Assembly (NCBI GenBank): GCA_016234525.1 | Contig: JACRBK010000372.1 | Span: 1 to 11,461, forward strand | Reading direction: 5' to 3' | DNA from: Chloroflexota bacterium | Lineage (GTDB): Bacteria > Chloroflexota > Anaerolineae > Aggregatilineales > Aggregatilineaceae | Length of the DNA: 11,461 bases | In this document: positions 1-5,281 of the stretch, one piece after another | How the letters are laid out: the number at the start of each line of letters is the position of its first letter | How positions within the stretch are numbered: the stretch's first letter is position 1 | Notes under the pieces: generated by a model | Database searches by the model: none | What the model was told of the DNA's origin: nothing | Seen by the model: the letters and a program-made list of their open reading frames with translations, nothing else | Translations under genes and position numbers: made by a program

Positions 1-175
1 CTATGAAGATGCGAGCGGCAAAGCCAAAGATAAACCCTTTGAGCGGTACTACTACGCCCAAAAATATGGTCTGGTCGCCTGGGAGGGTGATATTGGGCAT
101 TCCGTCCTGGTGCAAGAATTTGCGCCCGGTTCCCAACCCGATAATAAACGTGAGTTGATAGGCTGGCTCAGGTAG
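1..175 (+). CDS. C-terminal fragment of an unidentified protein
   Basis: An open frame enters from the left edge (codons begin at base 2) and stops at TAG 173-175, giving 57 visible residues. The tail is rich in aromatic and charged residues (FERYYYAQKYG, then LVAWEGDIGHSVLVQEF) and ends GWLR. No family is recognised and no membrane segment is visible in this part. The alternating hydrophobic/polar pattern suggests beta structure, which is only an impression. A hairpin terminator begins 21 bases after the stop and supports this being a real gene end. The gene is convergent with the minus-strand sensor kinase. The start and most of the protein lie outside the window, so function cannot be given. 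Confidence 0.7.
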   Translation, partial: YEDASGKAKDKPFERYYYAQKYGLVAWEGDIGHSVLVQEFAPGSQPDNKRELIGWLR

Positions 176-195
176 CGGGCTGTTCGAAATAAACC

Positions 196-218
196 ACGGG
201 GGAGAATTTCTCCCCCGT
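196..218. terminator. Bidirectional intrinsic terminator between convergent genes
   Basis: A perfect 10-bp inverted repeat: ACGGGGGAGA at 196-205, loop ATT, TCTCCCCCGT at 209-218. On the plus strand it is followed by a T-rich run (TTTAATTTT, 218-226), serving the left-hand partial gene. On the minus strand the run after the stem is GGTTTATTTC, a weaker U-tract. The kinase stop codon (219-221) abuts the stem, so the same hairpin probably ends the minus-strand transcript too. Confidence 0.85.
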
Positions 219-1481
219 TTAATTTTCGGCAATTGGATTAGAAGGGGCGAGTTCGTTATCAACCGGTTTATCATCCGATATATTGTCGTGCAGGGCTTCC
301 GGTGGGGTGTCCCATTCATCGTCGTCGCTGGCGGGAGTGTCGGCCAGGGCCAGGGCAATATAAAATGTCGCTCCCTCGCCAGGAGTGCTTTCGGCCCAGG
401 TGCGTCCCCCATGGGCCTGAACGATATGGCGCACAATTGCCAGCCCCAGCCCGGTTCCGTCACGGCGGGCGCGGTCCACCTGGAAAAAACGCTCAAAAAT
501 GCGCGGCAGGTCTTCGAGCGGAATACCCGGCCCACTGTCTTTCACAGACAATATCGCTTCGCTTTCGTTCACCGATGCTGAAACCTGGATTTTTCCCTGC
601 TCTGGTGTGAATTTGATCGCATTGTGCAGAATGTTTTTGATCGCCCGTTGAATCTGCCGTTCGTCTGCCAACACGGCTATATCATACGGCACATTCACGT
701 CCACCTGCTGCATTTTACTTTCGGCCAGGGTGTGCAGCGGTTCAACCGTAAGCTGTACCACATGCAGCAGGTCGGTTGGTGTCAGGCGGATCGGCATCTG
801 CCCGGACTCGATCAGCGAGAGATCGCGCATTTCCTGAACCAGATGTGTCAGGGTATTGGTCTCGCGCAGAATATCTTTGAGCATTTTACGGAGTCGTTTC
901 GGTTTTTCCGCCTGGCCCATATTGATCAATGTCTCAGCGAGCAGGCTGATCGCGGTGATCGGTGTGCCGAGTTCGTGGGTGATATTAGAGACCATCTCCC
1001 GCCGGGCGCGTTCGAGGCGCTGTACATGCGTTACATCACGCAGGGTCAAAACCTGGAAGGGCTGGTCGTCTCTGGTAGGGGCGATCACACGCGCATGAAG
1101 AATCCGCTTGTGATATTCTATGCGCCGCTCGACCGCTTCGCCGCGTAGTTTTTGAGCATCGTCCAGCAGGGCTTCCAGGTCAGGATTAGGAAGCACGCCC
1201 ATCAGCGTTTCATTAATGGGCGAACGCCCTATCAAGACCTCTGCCGCCGGATTGGCATACAGAATTTTCTGCGTAGAGCTGAGCACCAGCAGCGCGTCAT
1301 CGATGGTTGTTATAATAACGTCGCGCAGTTCATTGGCCCGATTCATTTCGGCAGTGTGTTCGCGCGTGCGGCGTGCCTGCTGCTCCTGCTGCACTGCGCC
1401 ATTGGTCCGTTCGCGCAGCCAGAGCGCTGCGAAAATCACTGCCCCGATAAAAAACAAACCGGCAGCAACCCATTCAGTCAT
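219..1481 (-). CDS. Membrane-anchored PAS sensor histidine kinase (PhoR/WalK-like)
   Basis: A 420-residue sensor kinase that should autophosphorylate on His169 and pass the phosphate to the response regulator encoded just upstream. In order it has one N-terminal membrane segment (about residues 5-22), a short coiled linker (30-52), a PAS-like domain (about 53-150, with ILYANPAA), a HisKA helix pair with the H-box SNITHELGTP (165-174), and a HATPase domain. The ATPase domain carries the N-box NILHNAIKFTP (283-293), the G1 box DSGPGIP (315-321), the F-box FERFFQ (329-334) and the G2 box GTGLGLAIV (342-350). About 40 C-terminal residues (381-420) are acidic and proline-rich and lie beyond the catalytic core. 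There is no extracytoplasmic sensing domain, so the signal is probably cytoplasmic or membrane-derived, as in PhoR. The ATG at 1481 lies 12 bases after the regulator stop without a clear Shine-Dalgarno, so translational coupling is likely. A phosphate-sensing role is plausible but unproven: no pst or phoU genes are in view. Confidence 0.93.
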   Translation of the reverse strand: MTEWVAAGLFFIGAVIFAALWLRERTNGAVQQEQQARRTREHTAEMNRANELRDVIITTIDDALLVLSSTQKILYANPAAEVLIGRSPINETLMGVLPNPDLEALLDDAQKLRGEAVERRIEYHKRILHARVIAPTRDDQPFQVLTLRDVTHVQRLERARREMVSNITHELGTPITAISLLAETLINMGQAEKPKRLRKMLKDILRETNTLTHLVQEMRDLSLIESGQMPIRLTPTDLLHVVQLTVEPLHTLAESKMQQVDVNVPYDIAVLADERQIQRAIKNILHNAIKFTPEQGKIQVSASVNESEAILSVKDSGPGIPLEDLPRIFERFFQVDRARRDGTGLGLAIVRHIVQAHGGRTWAESTPGEGATFYIALALADTPASDDDEWDTPPEALHDNISDDKPVDNELAPSNPIAEN

Positions 1482-1493
1482 AGGGTGATCTGT

Positions 1494-2171
1494 TTACCCC
1501 TCAAAACGATAACCCACTCCACGCACGGTCACGATGCGCAGCGGGTGTGAGGGATCAATTTCGATTTTTTCGCGCAGCCAGCGCACATGGACATCGACGG
1601 TTTTGGTTTGGCCGCTGTAGTCATAGCCCCAAACGCGCTCCAGCAGCAGATCGCGCGACAGGACGGCTCCCTGGTTGCGCATCAGGGTAGCCAGCAGATC
1701 AAATTCTTTGTGGGTCATGCGCAGTTCGTCGCCGCTGCGTGTCACCCGACGCGCGATCAGATCCAGCACCAGATCACCCGCTTCGAGCCTGTCTACCACC
1801 GTGCGCGACGAGGGCGCCCGCCGTAATATCGCGCGCACGCGGGCCAGAAATTCACCCAGGCTGAACGGCTTGACGATGTAATCATCCGCGCCGATCTCCA
1901 ACCCCACAATCCGGTCTACTTCACTGCCCCGTGCCGTGAGCATCATGATCGGCACATCGGACTCGTTGCGGATAATCCGGCAGACCGACAGCCCGTCGAG
2001 TGTCGGCAGCATCACATCCAATACGATCAAGTCCGGCGTATTTTCGCGGGCGAGTGTCAGAGATTCGGCCCCATCGCCCGTTTGCACTACTTTGTAATCT
2101 TCCTGCGCCAGGTTATAAGCCAGGGTTTTACGCAGGGTATCGTCATCTTCTACGAGAAGAATCGTTTTCAT
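1494..2171 (-). CDS. OmpR/PhoB-family response regulator
   Basis: A 225-residue two-domain transcription factor. The receiver domain (1 to about 118) has the acidic cluster EDDD (8-11), phospho-acceptor Asp52 in LIVLDVMLP, the switch Thr79 in MMLTAR and Lys101 in VKPF, so all catalytic residues are present. The C-terminal winged helix (about 128-225) has the OmpR/PhoB hallmarks: LTHKEFDLL-type alpha1 (here MTHKEFDLLATL), LLERVWGYD, the recognition region VDVHVRWLREKIE and the terminal hairpin VRGVGYRFEG. It is the first gene of a two-gene minus-strand operon with the sensor kinase. The ATG at 2169-2171 is preceded on the minus strand by AGAGG eight bases upstream. Length is normal for the family. 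It is most like PhoB/PhoP/WalR regulators. The Pho-box-like repeats in its own promoter region would fit autoregulation, but the exact orthology cannot be settled from sequence reading. Confidence 0.95.
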   Translation of the reverse strand: MKTILLVEDDDTLRKTLAYNLAQEDYKVVQTGDGAESLTLARENTPDLIVLDVMLPTLDGLSVCRIIRNESDVPIMMLTARGSEVDRIVGLEIGADDYIVKPFSLGEFLARVRAILRRAPSSRTVVDRLEAGDLVLDLIARRVTRSGDELRMTHKEFDLLATLMRNQGAVLSRDLLLERVWGYDYSGQTKTVDVHVRWLREKIEIDPSHPLRIVTVRGVGYRFEG

Positions 2172-2194
2172 TCGCTTACCTCTACAGAACCGAT

Positions 2195-2217
2195 TTAACC
2201 CTTCCTATCTTAACCCT
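2195..2217. repeat. Direct repeat TTAACCCT in the leader of the response regulator
   Basis: Two identical 8-bp units TTAACCCT (plus-strand orientation) at 2195-2202 and 2210-2217, 15 bases start to start. They lie between the likely promoter and the regulator start codon. They resemble half-sites of PhoB/PhoP-type regulators (TTAAC-like), so they could be a downstream operator. The 15-base spacing is not the usual 11, so this is a candidate only. Confidence 0.35.
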
Positions 2218-2227
2218 GTTGTGCAAT

Positions 2228-2271
2228 TTTGTATGGGGATTAGGTTTAAAGACACTTAAAGGTTTTTTAAG
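2228..2271 (-). promoter_or_regulatory. Putative Pho-box-like operator and promoter of the two-component operon
   Basis: Read on the minus strand, three contiguous 10-bp units follow one another: CTTAAAAAAC (2271-2262), CTTTAAGTGT (2261-2252) and CTTTAAACCT (2251-2242). All carry a TTAA core, spaced 11 then 10 bases. They are followed eight bases later by a possible -10 box TACAAA (2233-2228), and no good -35 box is seen. Activator repeats replacing the -35 are typical of PhoB-family promoters, and the cyanobacterial Pho box consists of (C/T)TTAA-type tandem repeats. That similarity is from general knowledge; binding here is inferred. Confidence 0.5.
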
Positions 2272-2318
2272 AAATCGCGGGGCAACAGGCCAAGACTGGC
2301 AAAACTGCTAAAGCAGGT

Positions 2319-2356
2319 GAAAGTGGCGCATAAATCGTTGGGGTCGCGCCACTTTC
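2319..2356. terminator. Inverted repeat downstream of the STAS gene, possible terminator
   Basis: A perfect 11-bp inverted repeat: GAAAGTGGCGC at 2319-2329 and GCGCCACTTTC at 2346-2356, with a 16-base loop. It starts 13 bases after the STAS stop codon. On the minus strand it is followed by a small hairpin CTGC-TTTA-GCAG and then TTTT (about 2316-2302). The long loop and short U-tract make it a modest terminator. It may instead act as a partial read-through element ahead of the response-regulator operon. Confidence 0.5.
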
Positions 2357-2368
2357 GCACACAGATAT

Positions 2369-2707
2369 TTAAAAATCATCCAGGGCTGCTTGCAGCGTAT
2401 CGTGGATCGCTAACAGCCGGTCAAACCCGACCAATTGGAAAACCCGTTTTACGCGCGGCTGGGGAGAGACCAGCTTGAGGTCGCCATTATTCTGCCGGTT
2501 CATGTCGGCTATCTCGGCCAGCGCCCGCAGCGCCAGACTGTTGATATAGAGAACCTGAGCCATATCGAGAATCACTTTAAACTTGCCTGCCATGACACAA
2601 TCTTGTAGGGTCGCTTTGACTTCGGCAGATCCGTCCCCGTCAATTCGACCTTCCAGGGAGAGGATGGTGATTCCGTCCTGTTCGCGTTCGGTGATTTTCA
2701 TAGACAC
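2369..2707 (-). CDS. STAS-domain protein (anti-sigma factor antagonist-like)
   Basis: A 112-residue single-domain protein of the SpoIIAA/RsbV type (STAS fold), normally a partner of a serine kinase/anti-sigma factor. The fold is recognisable: beta strand ITILSLEGRIDG (13-24), alpha1, the strand KVILDMAQVLYI (44-55), the loop and helix NSLALRALAEI (56-66), then GDLKLVSPQPRVKRVFQLVGF. In SpoIIAA/RsbV the loop reads DSSG and the second serine is phosphorylated. Here it reads N56-S57-L58-A59, so the usual phospho-serine is Leu and the preceding Asp is Asn. The start is ambiguous: GTG at 2707 has AGGAG with a 5-base spacer, while ATG at 2701 has an 11-base spacer and would shorten the protein by two residues. 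The gene is monocistronic, divergent from the ABC transporter. No sigma factor or anti-sigma kinase is nearby, so its partner is unknown. Confidence 0.9.
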   Translation of the reverse strand: MSMKITEREQDGITILSLEGRIDGDGSAEVKATLQDCVMAGKFKVILDMAQVLYINSLALRALAEIADMNRQNNGDLKLVSPQPRVKRVFQLVGFDRLLAIHDTLQAALDDF

Positions 2708-2842
2708 TAACTCCTAAACAATTTATGCCTGTTGGGAGAAGATAATCTTACTCTACTTATTGTAGCTCGATTTGAGGATGTTGTCCCGCTGAACCACAAC
2801 TGATGTGAGAATGACTCATCCGGCCTCGAATTTATAGGCAAT

Positions 2843-2885
2843 TTGAACAACAGGTTTGTAATTATATAACCGGAACGCTTATGAT
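2843..2885 (+). promoter_or_regulatory. Putative promoter(s) of the liv-type operon
   Basis: Two overlapping sigma70-like candidates lie in the divergent intergenic region. TTGAAC (2843-2848) and TATAAC (2865-2870) are 16 bases apart. TTGTAA (2856-2861) and TATGAT (2880-2885) are 18 bases apart. Either would give a short 5' leader before the AGGAGG Shine-Dalgarno (2913-2918) and ATG at 2924. Which one is used cannot be told from sequence. Confidence 0.55.
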
Positions 2886-2923
2886 ATAGGGTAGGGGTTT
2901 TTCCACACCATTAGGAGGACAGT

Positions 2924-4150
2924 ATGAAAACCTTAATTCGGACTATTGTTGTACTTACATTTGCGCTGGTGGCGGTTGTACCTTTCCAGGTGCAGGCGCA
3001 GGATGGCGGCGGAATGGGAGCCTGGGACGGTTGCCCGGTGCCTGAAAATCTGCCAGAAGAAGTGACGATTGGGGCAGTGTTCGGGCTGTCGGGCAATATC
3101 GCGGCCTACGGCGAACCTCAAAAACGCGGAGTAGAACTGGCCGTTGCCGAAATTAACGAAGCCGGGTATCTCGGTGAGGGAACGACCTTGATCGCCGTTT
3201 TTGAAGACGGCGGCAGCGACGGTGAAGCCTCTATTGCTGCGATGGACAAACTGATCGCCGAAAACGAACTGGCCGCTGTGATTGGCCCTACCCTTTCTGC
3301 CCAGGCGTTTGCCGCCGATCCGATCGCGGCTGAGAATGGCGTCGTGGTATTGGGTGTCAGCAACACGGCAGCCGGACTCACCACCATGAACGAAGATGAA
3401 GAACTGGATCAGTTCATCTTCCGCAACAGTCTGCCCGAAGCGAATGTGATCCCGAATACCATTACTAAATCCACCGAAATCCTTGGTTTGGAGCGCGTCG
3501 GGGTTATTTATGGCAACGATGATGACTTCACCCTGAGCGGTTATGATGCTTTTGCGGATGCCCTTGAAGCGAGCGAGGTTGAAGTGGTTCGCACTGAAAC
3601 TTTCGCGCGTGGTGATGTGGACTTTTCGCCGCAGTTGACCAATATTATCAACGATGACCCGGACGCGATTGTGGTGTCGGCGCTCATCGCTGAAGCGGTG
3701 CCGGTGGTACTTCAGGCGCGCCAGTTAGGTTACACCGGCCCGATTATCGGCGGTAATGGTTTTAACTCCCCGGCGCTGTTCGCGCAGGGCGGCGAAGCGG
3801 CTGAAGGTGTGATCGTCGGCGCGGCCTGGAATATCGGCAGCCCGTCGGAACTCAGCGTTACATTTACCGAAACATTCACCGAAGCCTATGGTGCTGCGCC
3901 GGATCAGTTTGCCGCGCAGGCTTACACCGGGGCCTGGTTGGTCGCCACCGCGATCCGCTGCGCTGACTCAGCCGACTCGGCTGACGTGCGTGAAGCGCTG
4001 GCCGCCATCGTCGATTATCCCACGCCGCTGGGAAGTTTCTCGTTTGACGAGACGCGCAACCCGGTTCATGAGCCGGTAGTTCAGATCGTGCAGGAAGGCA
4101 TGTTCAAGCTGCTGACCGAAGAAACGGCTGCGCAGGCGTTCGGGGAATAG
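2924..4150 (+). CDS. Branched-chain amino acid-type ABC transporter substrate-binding protein
   Basis: A 408-residue extracytoplasmic binding protein of the LivJ/LivK (Peripla_BP_6, type I fold) family, which delivers an amino-acid-like ligand to the LivHMGF complex encoded next. Residues 1-25 form a Sec signal peptide with a likely cut after VQA. There is no lipobox cysteine. The mature part starts with an acidic Gly-rich segment, then the N-lobe strand VTIGAVFGLSGNIAAYGEPQ (47-66), typical of the family, VIGPTLSAQA (119-128) and the second-lobe region GVIYGNDDDFTLSGYDAF (193-210). It is strongly acidic. It has exactly two cysteines, C37 and C346, which could form a disulfide. Start choice is firm: AGGAGG sits five bases before ATG. 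The ligand cannot be read from sequence; other HAAT ligands (urea, amides, aromatic acids) remain possible. It is the first gene of the operon and is separated from livH by 204 bases with RNA hairpins, which suggests separate dosage control. Confidence 0.93.
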   Translation: MKTLIRTIVVLTFALVAVVPFQVQAQDGGGMGAWDGCPVPENLPEEVTIGAVFGLSGNIAAYGEPQKRGVELAVAEINEAGYLGEGTTLIAVFEDGGSDGEASIAAMDKLIAENELAAVIGPTLSAQAFAADPIAAENGVVVLGVSNTAAGLTTMNEDEELDQFIFRNSLPEANVIPNTITKSTEILGLERVGVIYGNDDDFTLSGYDAFADALEASEVEVVRTETFARGDVDFSPQLTNIINDDPDAIVVSALIAEAVPVVLQARQLGYTGPIIGGNGFNSPALFAQGGEAAEGVIVGAAWNIGSPSELSVTFTETFTEAYGAAPDQFAAQAYTGAWLVATAIRCADSADSADVREALAAIVDYPTPLGSFSFDETRNPVHEPVVQIVQEGMFKLLTEETAAQAFGE

Positions 4151-4200
4151 TCTATTCGTCACTGTAACATAACATTGCCGCATATTGTGATAAACTCTTT

Positions 4201-4238
4201 CCTCTCCTTCTCTGGCTGTAAAGCTGGGGAAGGGGAGG
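4201..4238 (+). other. Long RNA hairpin with GUAA tetraloop after the binding-protein gene
   Basis: Bases 4201-4217 and 4222-4238 can pair over all 17 positions, 13 Watson-Crick and 4 G-U, around the loop GTAA, which fits the stable GNRA tetraloop class. The G-U pairs make it asymmetric, so the RNA hairpin is stronger on the plus strand than on the minus. It starts 50 bases after the binding-protein stop and has no U-run after it, so it is probably not a terminator. A 3' stabiliser or processing barrier, keeping binding-protein mRNA more abundant than permease mRNA, is the likely role. Confidence 0.7.
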
Positions 4239-4258
4239 TCAGCAGGATGATTAGAAGG

Positions 4259-4264
4259 TATAAT
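4259..4264 (+). promoter_or_regulatory. Perfect TATAAT box, possible internal promoter for the permease genes
   Basis: TATAAT at 4259-4264 sits between the two hairpins. The base run 17 positions upstream (AGGTCA, 4236-4241) matches the -35 consensus at only three of six positions and lies partly in the hairpin. If used, transcription would begin near 4271 and meet the downstream hairpin/U-tract before livH. Confidence 0.35.
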
Positions 4265-4291
4265 ACAGCCTTCGTTTTATCCCTACCGGCG

Positions 4292-4340
4292 CATACGCTC
4301 ATTGGTCACGAGTGCGTATGGTCGTTTTTTCTTTTATTTT
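4292..4340 (+). terminator. Terminator or attenuator hairpin upstream of livH
   Basis: CATACGC at 4292-4298 pairs with GCGTATG at 4314-4320, and TC/GA pairs can extend it across a two-base bulge. It is followed, after GTC G, by the T-rich tract TTTTTTCTTTTATTTT (4325-4340). The stem is short (7-9 bp) and four bases separate it from the U-run, so a leaky terminator is more likely than a complete one. It would lower livHMGF transcription relative to the binding protein. Confidence 0.6.
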
Positions 4341-4354
4341 GAGTCTGTTAAACC

Positions 4355-5275
4355 ATGGACATCAACGTTCCACAACAACTGGTAAATGCTCTCTGGTTAG
4401 GCGGGCTTTACAGCCTGTTTGCGTTGGGATACGCGCTGATCTTCAGCGTGCTGGGGCTGCTTAACCTGTCGCACAGCGCAGTATTTGCGTGCGGCGCGTT
4501 TGTTGGTTTGTATACAGCCTGTGGGGATGAAGTTTTTACCACCACCTGCACCGAACTGGATCGCCCGATCTGGATCGTGATCCCGGCGGCGATGATCGGG
4601 GCGGGGATCGTCAGCGTGGCGGTGGATCGCGTCGCGTTTTGGCCGCTGCGCAAGCGTAATGCTCCCCGAATGAACCAGTTGATCAGCAGCATTGGGGCCG
4701 CTGCCCTGCTGGTCAATTTGCTGCAAATCCAATTTGGAGCGGCGCAGCAGCGTTTTCCCTTCGGCAGCATCCCCAACGACCCGGTGAGCGGCCTGCCGGT
4801 GGTCATCACCCCCATTCAGATCACTGCCCTGGTGATCGCGCTCGGCCTCATGTTTGCGCTGCGTATCCTGGTCAAACGTACTCGCCTGGGCCGTGAAATG
4901 CGCACCGTCGCGTTTAACGAACGAGTCGCCAGTCTGCTCGGCGTGAATGTAGACCGGACGTATATGACCGCCTTTTTTATCGCCGGGGCATTAGCCGGAG
5001 CAGCGGGCATGATGTACGGCCTGGCTTTTAACTCGATGACCCCGTTTATGGGCGAATCAGTGTCACTCAAGGGCCTGACGGTGATCGTATTGGGCGGGTT
5101 GGGCAGCATCGAAGGCGCGGTGATCGGCGGATTTTTGATCGCCGCTATCGAAGTGTTCAGCGTGGCCTTGGGCCGCAGCGATATTCGTGACGCCTTTGTG
5201 TTTTTGCTGCTATTTGTGATCCTGGTCGTGCGTCCGCGCGGTTTGTTGGGCCAGGGTGTGGAAGATCGTGCTTGA
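4355..5275 (+). CDS. livH: Branched-chain amino acid ABC transporter permease LivH
   Basis: A 306-residue integral membrane permease of the LivH family, one half of the translocation channel, paired with LivM. About eight hydrophobic segments are visible, beginning with LVNALWLGGLYSLFALGYAL (9-28). The family motif GLLNLSHSAVFACGAF (34-49) and the cytoplasmic coupling region before and including ALAGAAGMMYGL, then VLGGLGSIEGAVIGG (245-259), are present. This last segment is the EAA-like signature that contacts the ATPases. Two cysteines, C57 and C65, bracket a short loop predicted outside the membrane. ATG at 4355 has no convincing Shine-Dalgarno (GAGTCTGTTAAACC precedes it), unusual for this operon and suggestive of weak or coupled translation. 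LivM follows after six bases. Confidence 0.95.
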   Translation: MDINVPQQLVNALWLGGLYSLFALGYALIFSVLGLLNLSHSAVFACGAFVGLYTACGDEVFTTTCTELDRPIWIVIPAAMIGAGIVSVAVDRVAFWPLRKRNAPRMNQLISSIGAAALLVNLLQIQFGAAQQRFPFGSIPNDPVSGLPVVITPIQITALVIALGLMFALRILVKRTRLGREMRTVAFNERVASLLGVNVDRTYMTAFFIAGALAGAAGMMYGLAFNSMTPFMGESVSLKGLTVIVLGGLGSIEGAVIGGFLIAAIEVFSVALGRSDIRDAFVFLLLFVILVVRPRGLLGQGVEDRA

Positions 5276-5281
5276 TAGAAA

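Larger units (their letters stand above)
4247..4342 (+). other. Possible 31-codon leader ORF before livH
   Basis: ATG at 4247 opens a 31-codon frame ending at TGA 4340-4342, 12 bases before the livH start. GGGGAGG (4232-4238) lies eight bases upstream as a potential ribosome site, but it is part of the 17-bp hairpin and would be masked when that folds. The frame spans the second hairpin and U-tract. The predicted peptide starts MIRRYN, ends with the hydrophobic FFLLF, and has no known relative that I recognise. It could be chance; a frame of this length is not rare. Confidence 0.15.

Noticed and set aside
624..1148. 174-codon plus-strand frame opposite the histidine kinase
   Set aside because: Antisense shadow: it lies wholly across a well-supported kinase gene and its protein shows no recognisable domain.
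2743..2753. Small palindrome AAGATAATCTT upstream of the STAS gene
   Set aside because: Only five paired bases in an A/T-rich region and no second copy, so an operator cannot be supported.
3962..3988. Three 9-bp near-repeats encoding Ala-Asp-Ser in the binding protein
   Set aside because: Short and imperfect, within a helix-like surface segment; most likely a local duplication with no special role.
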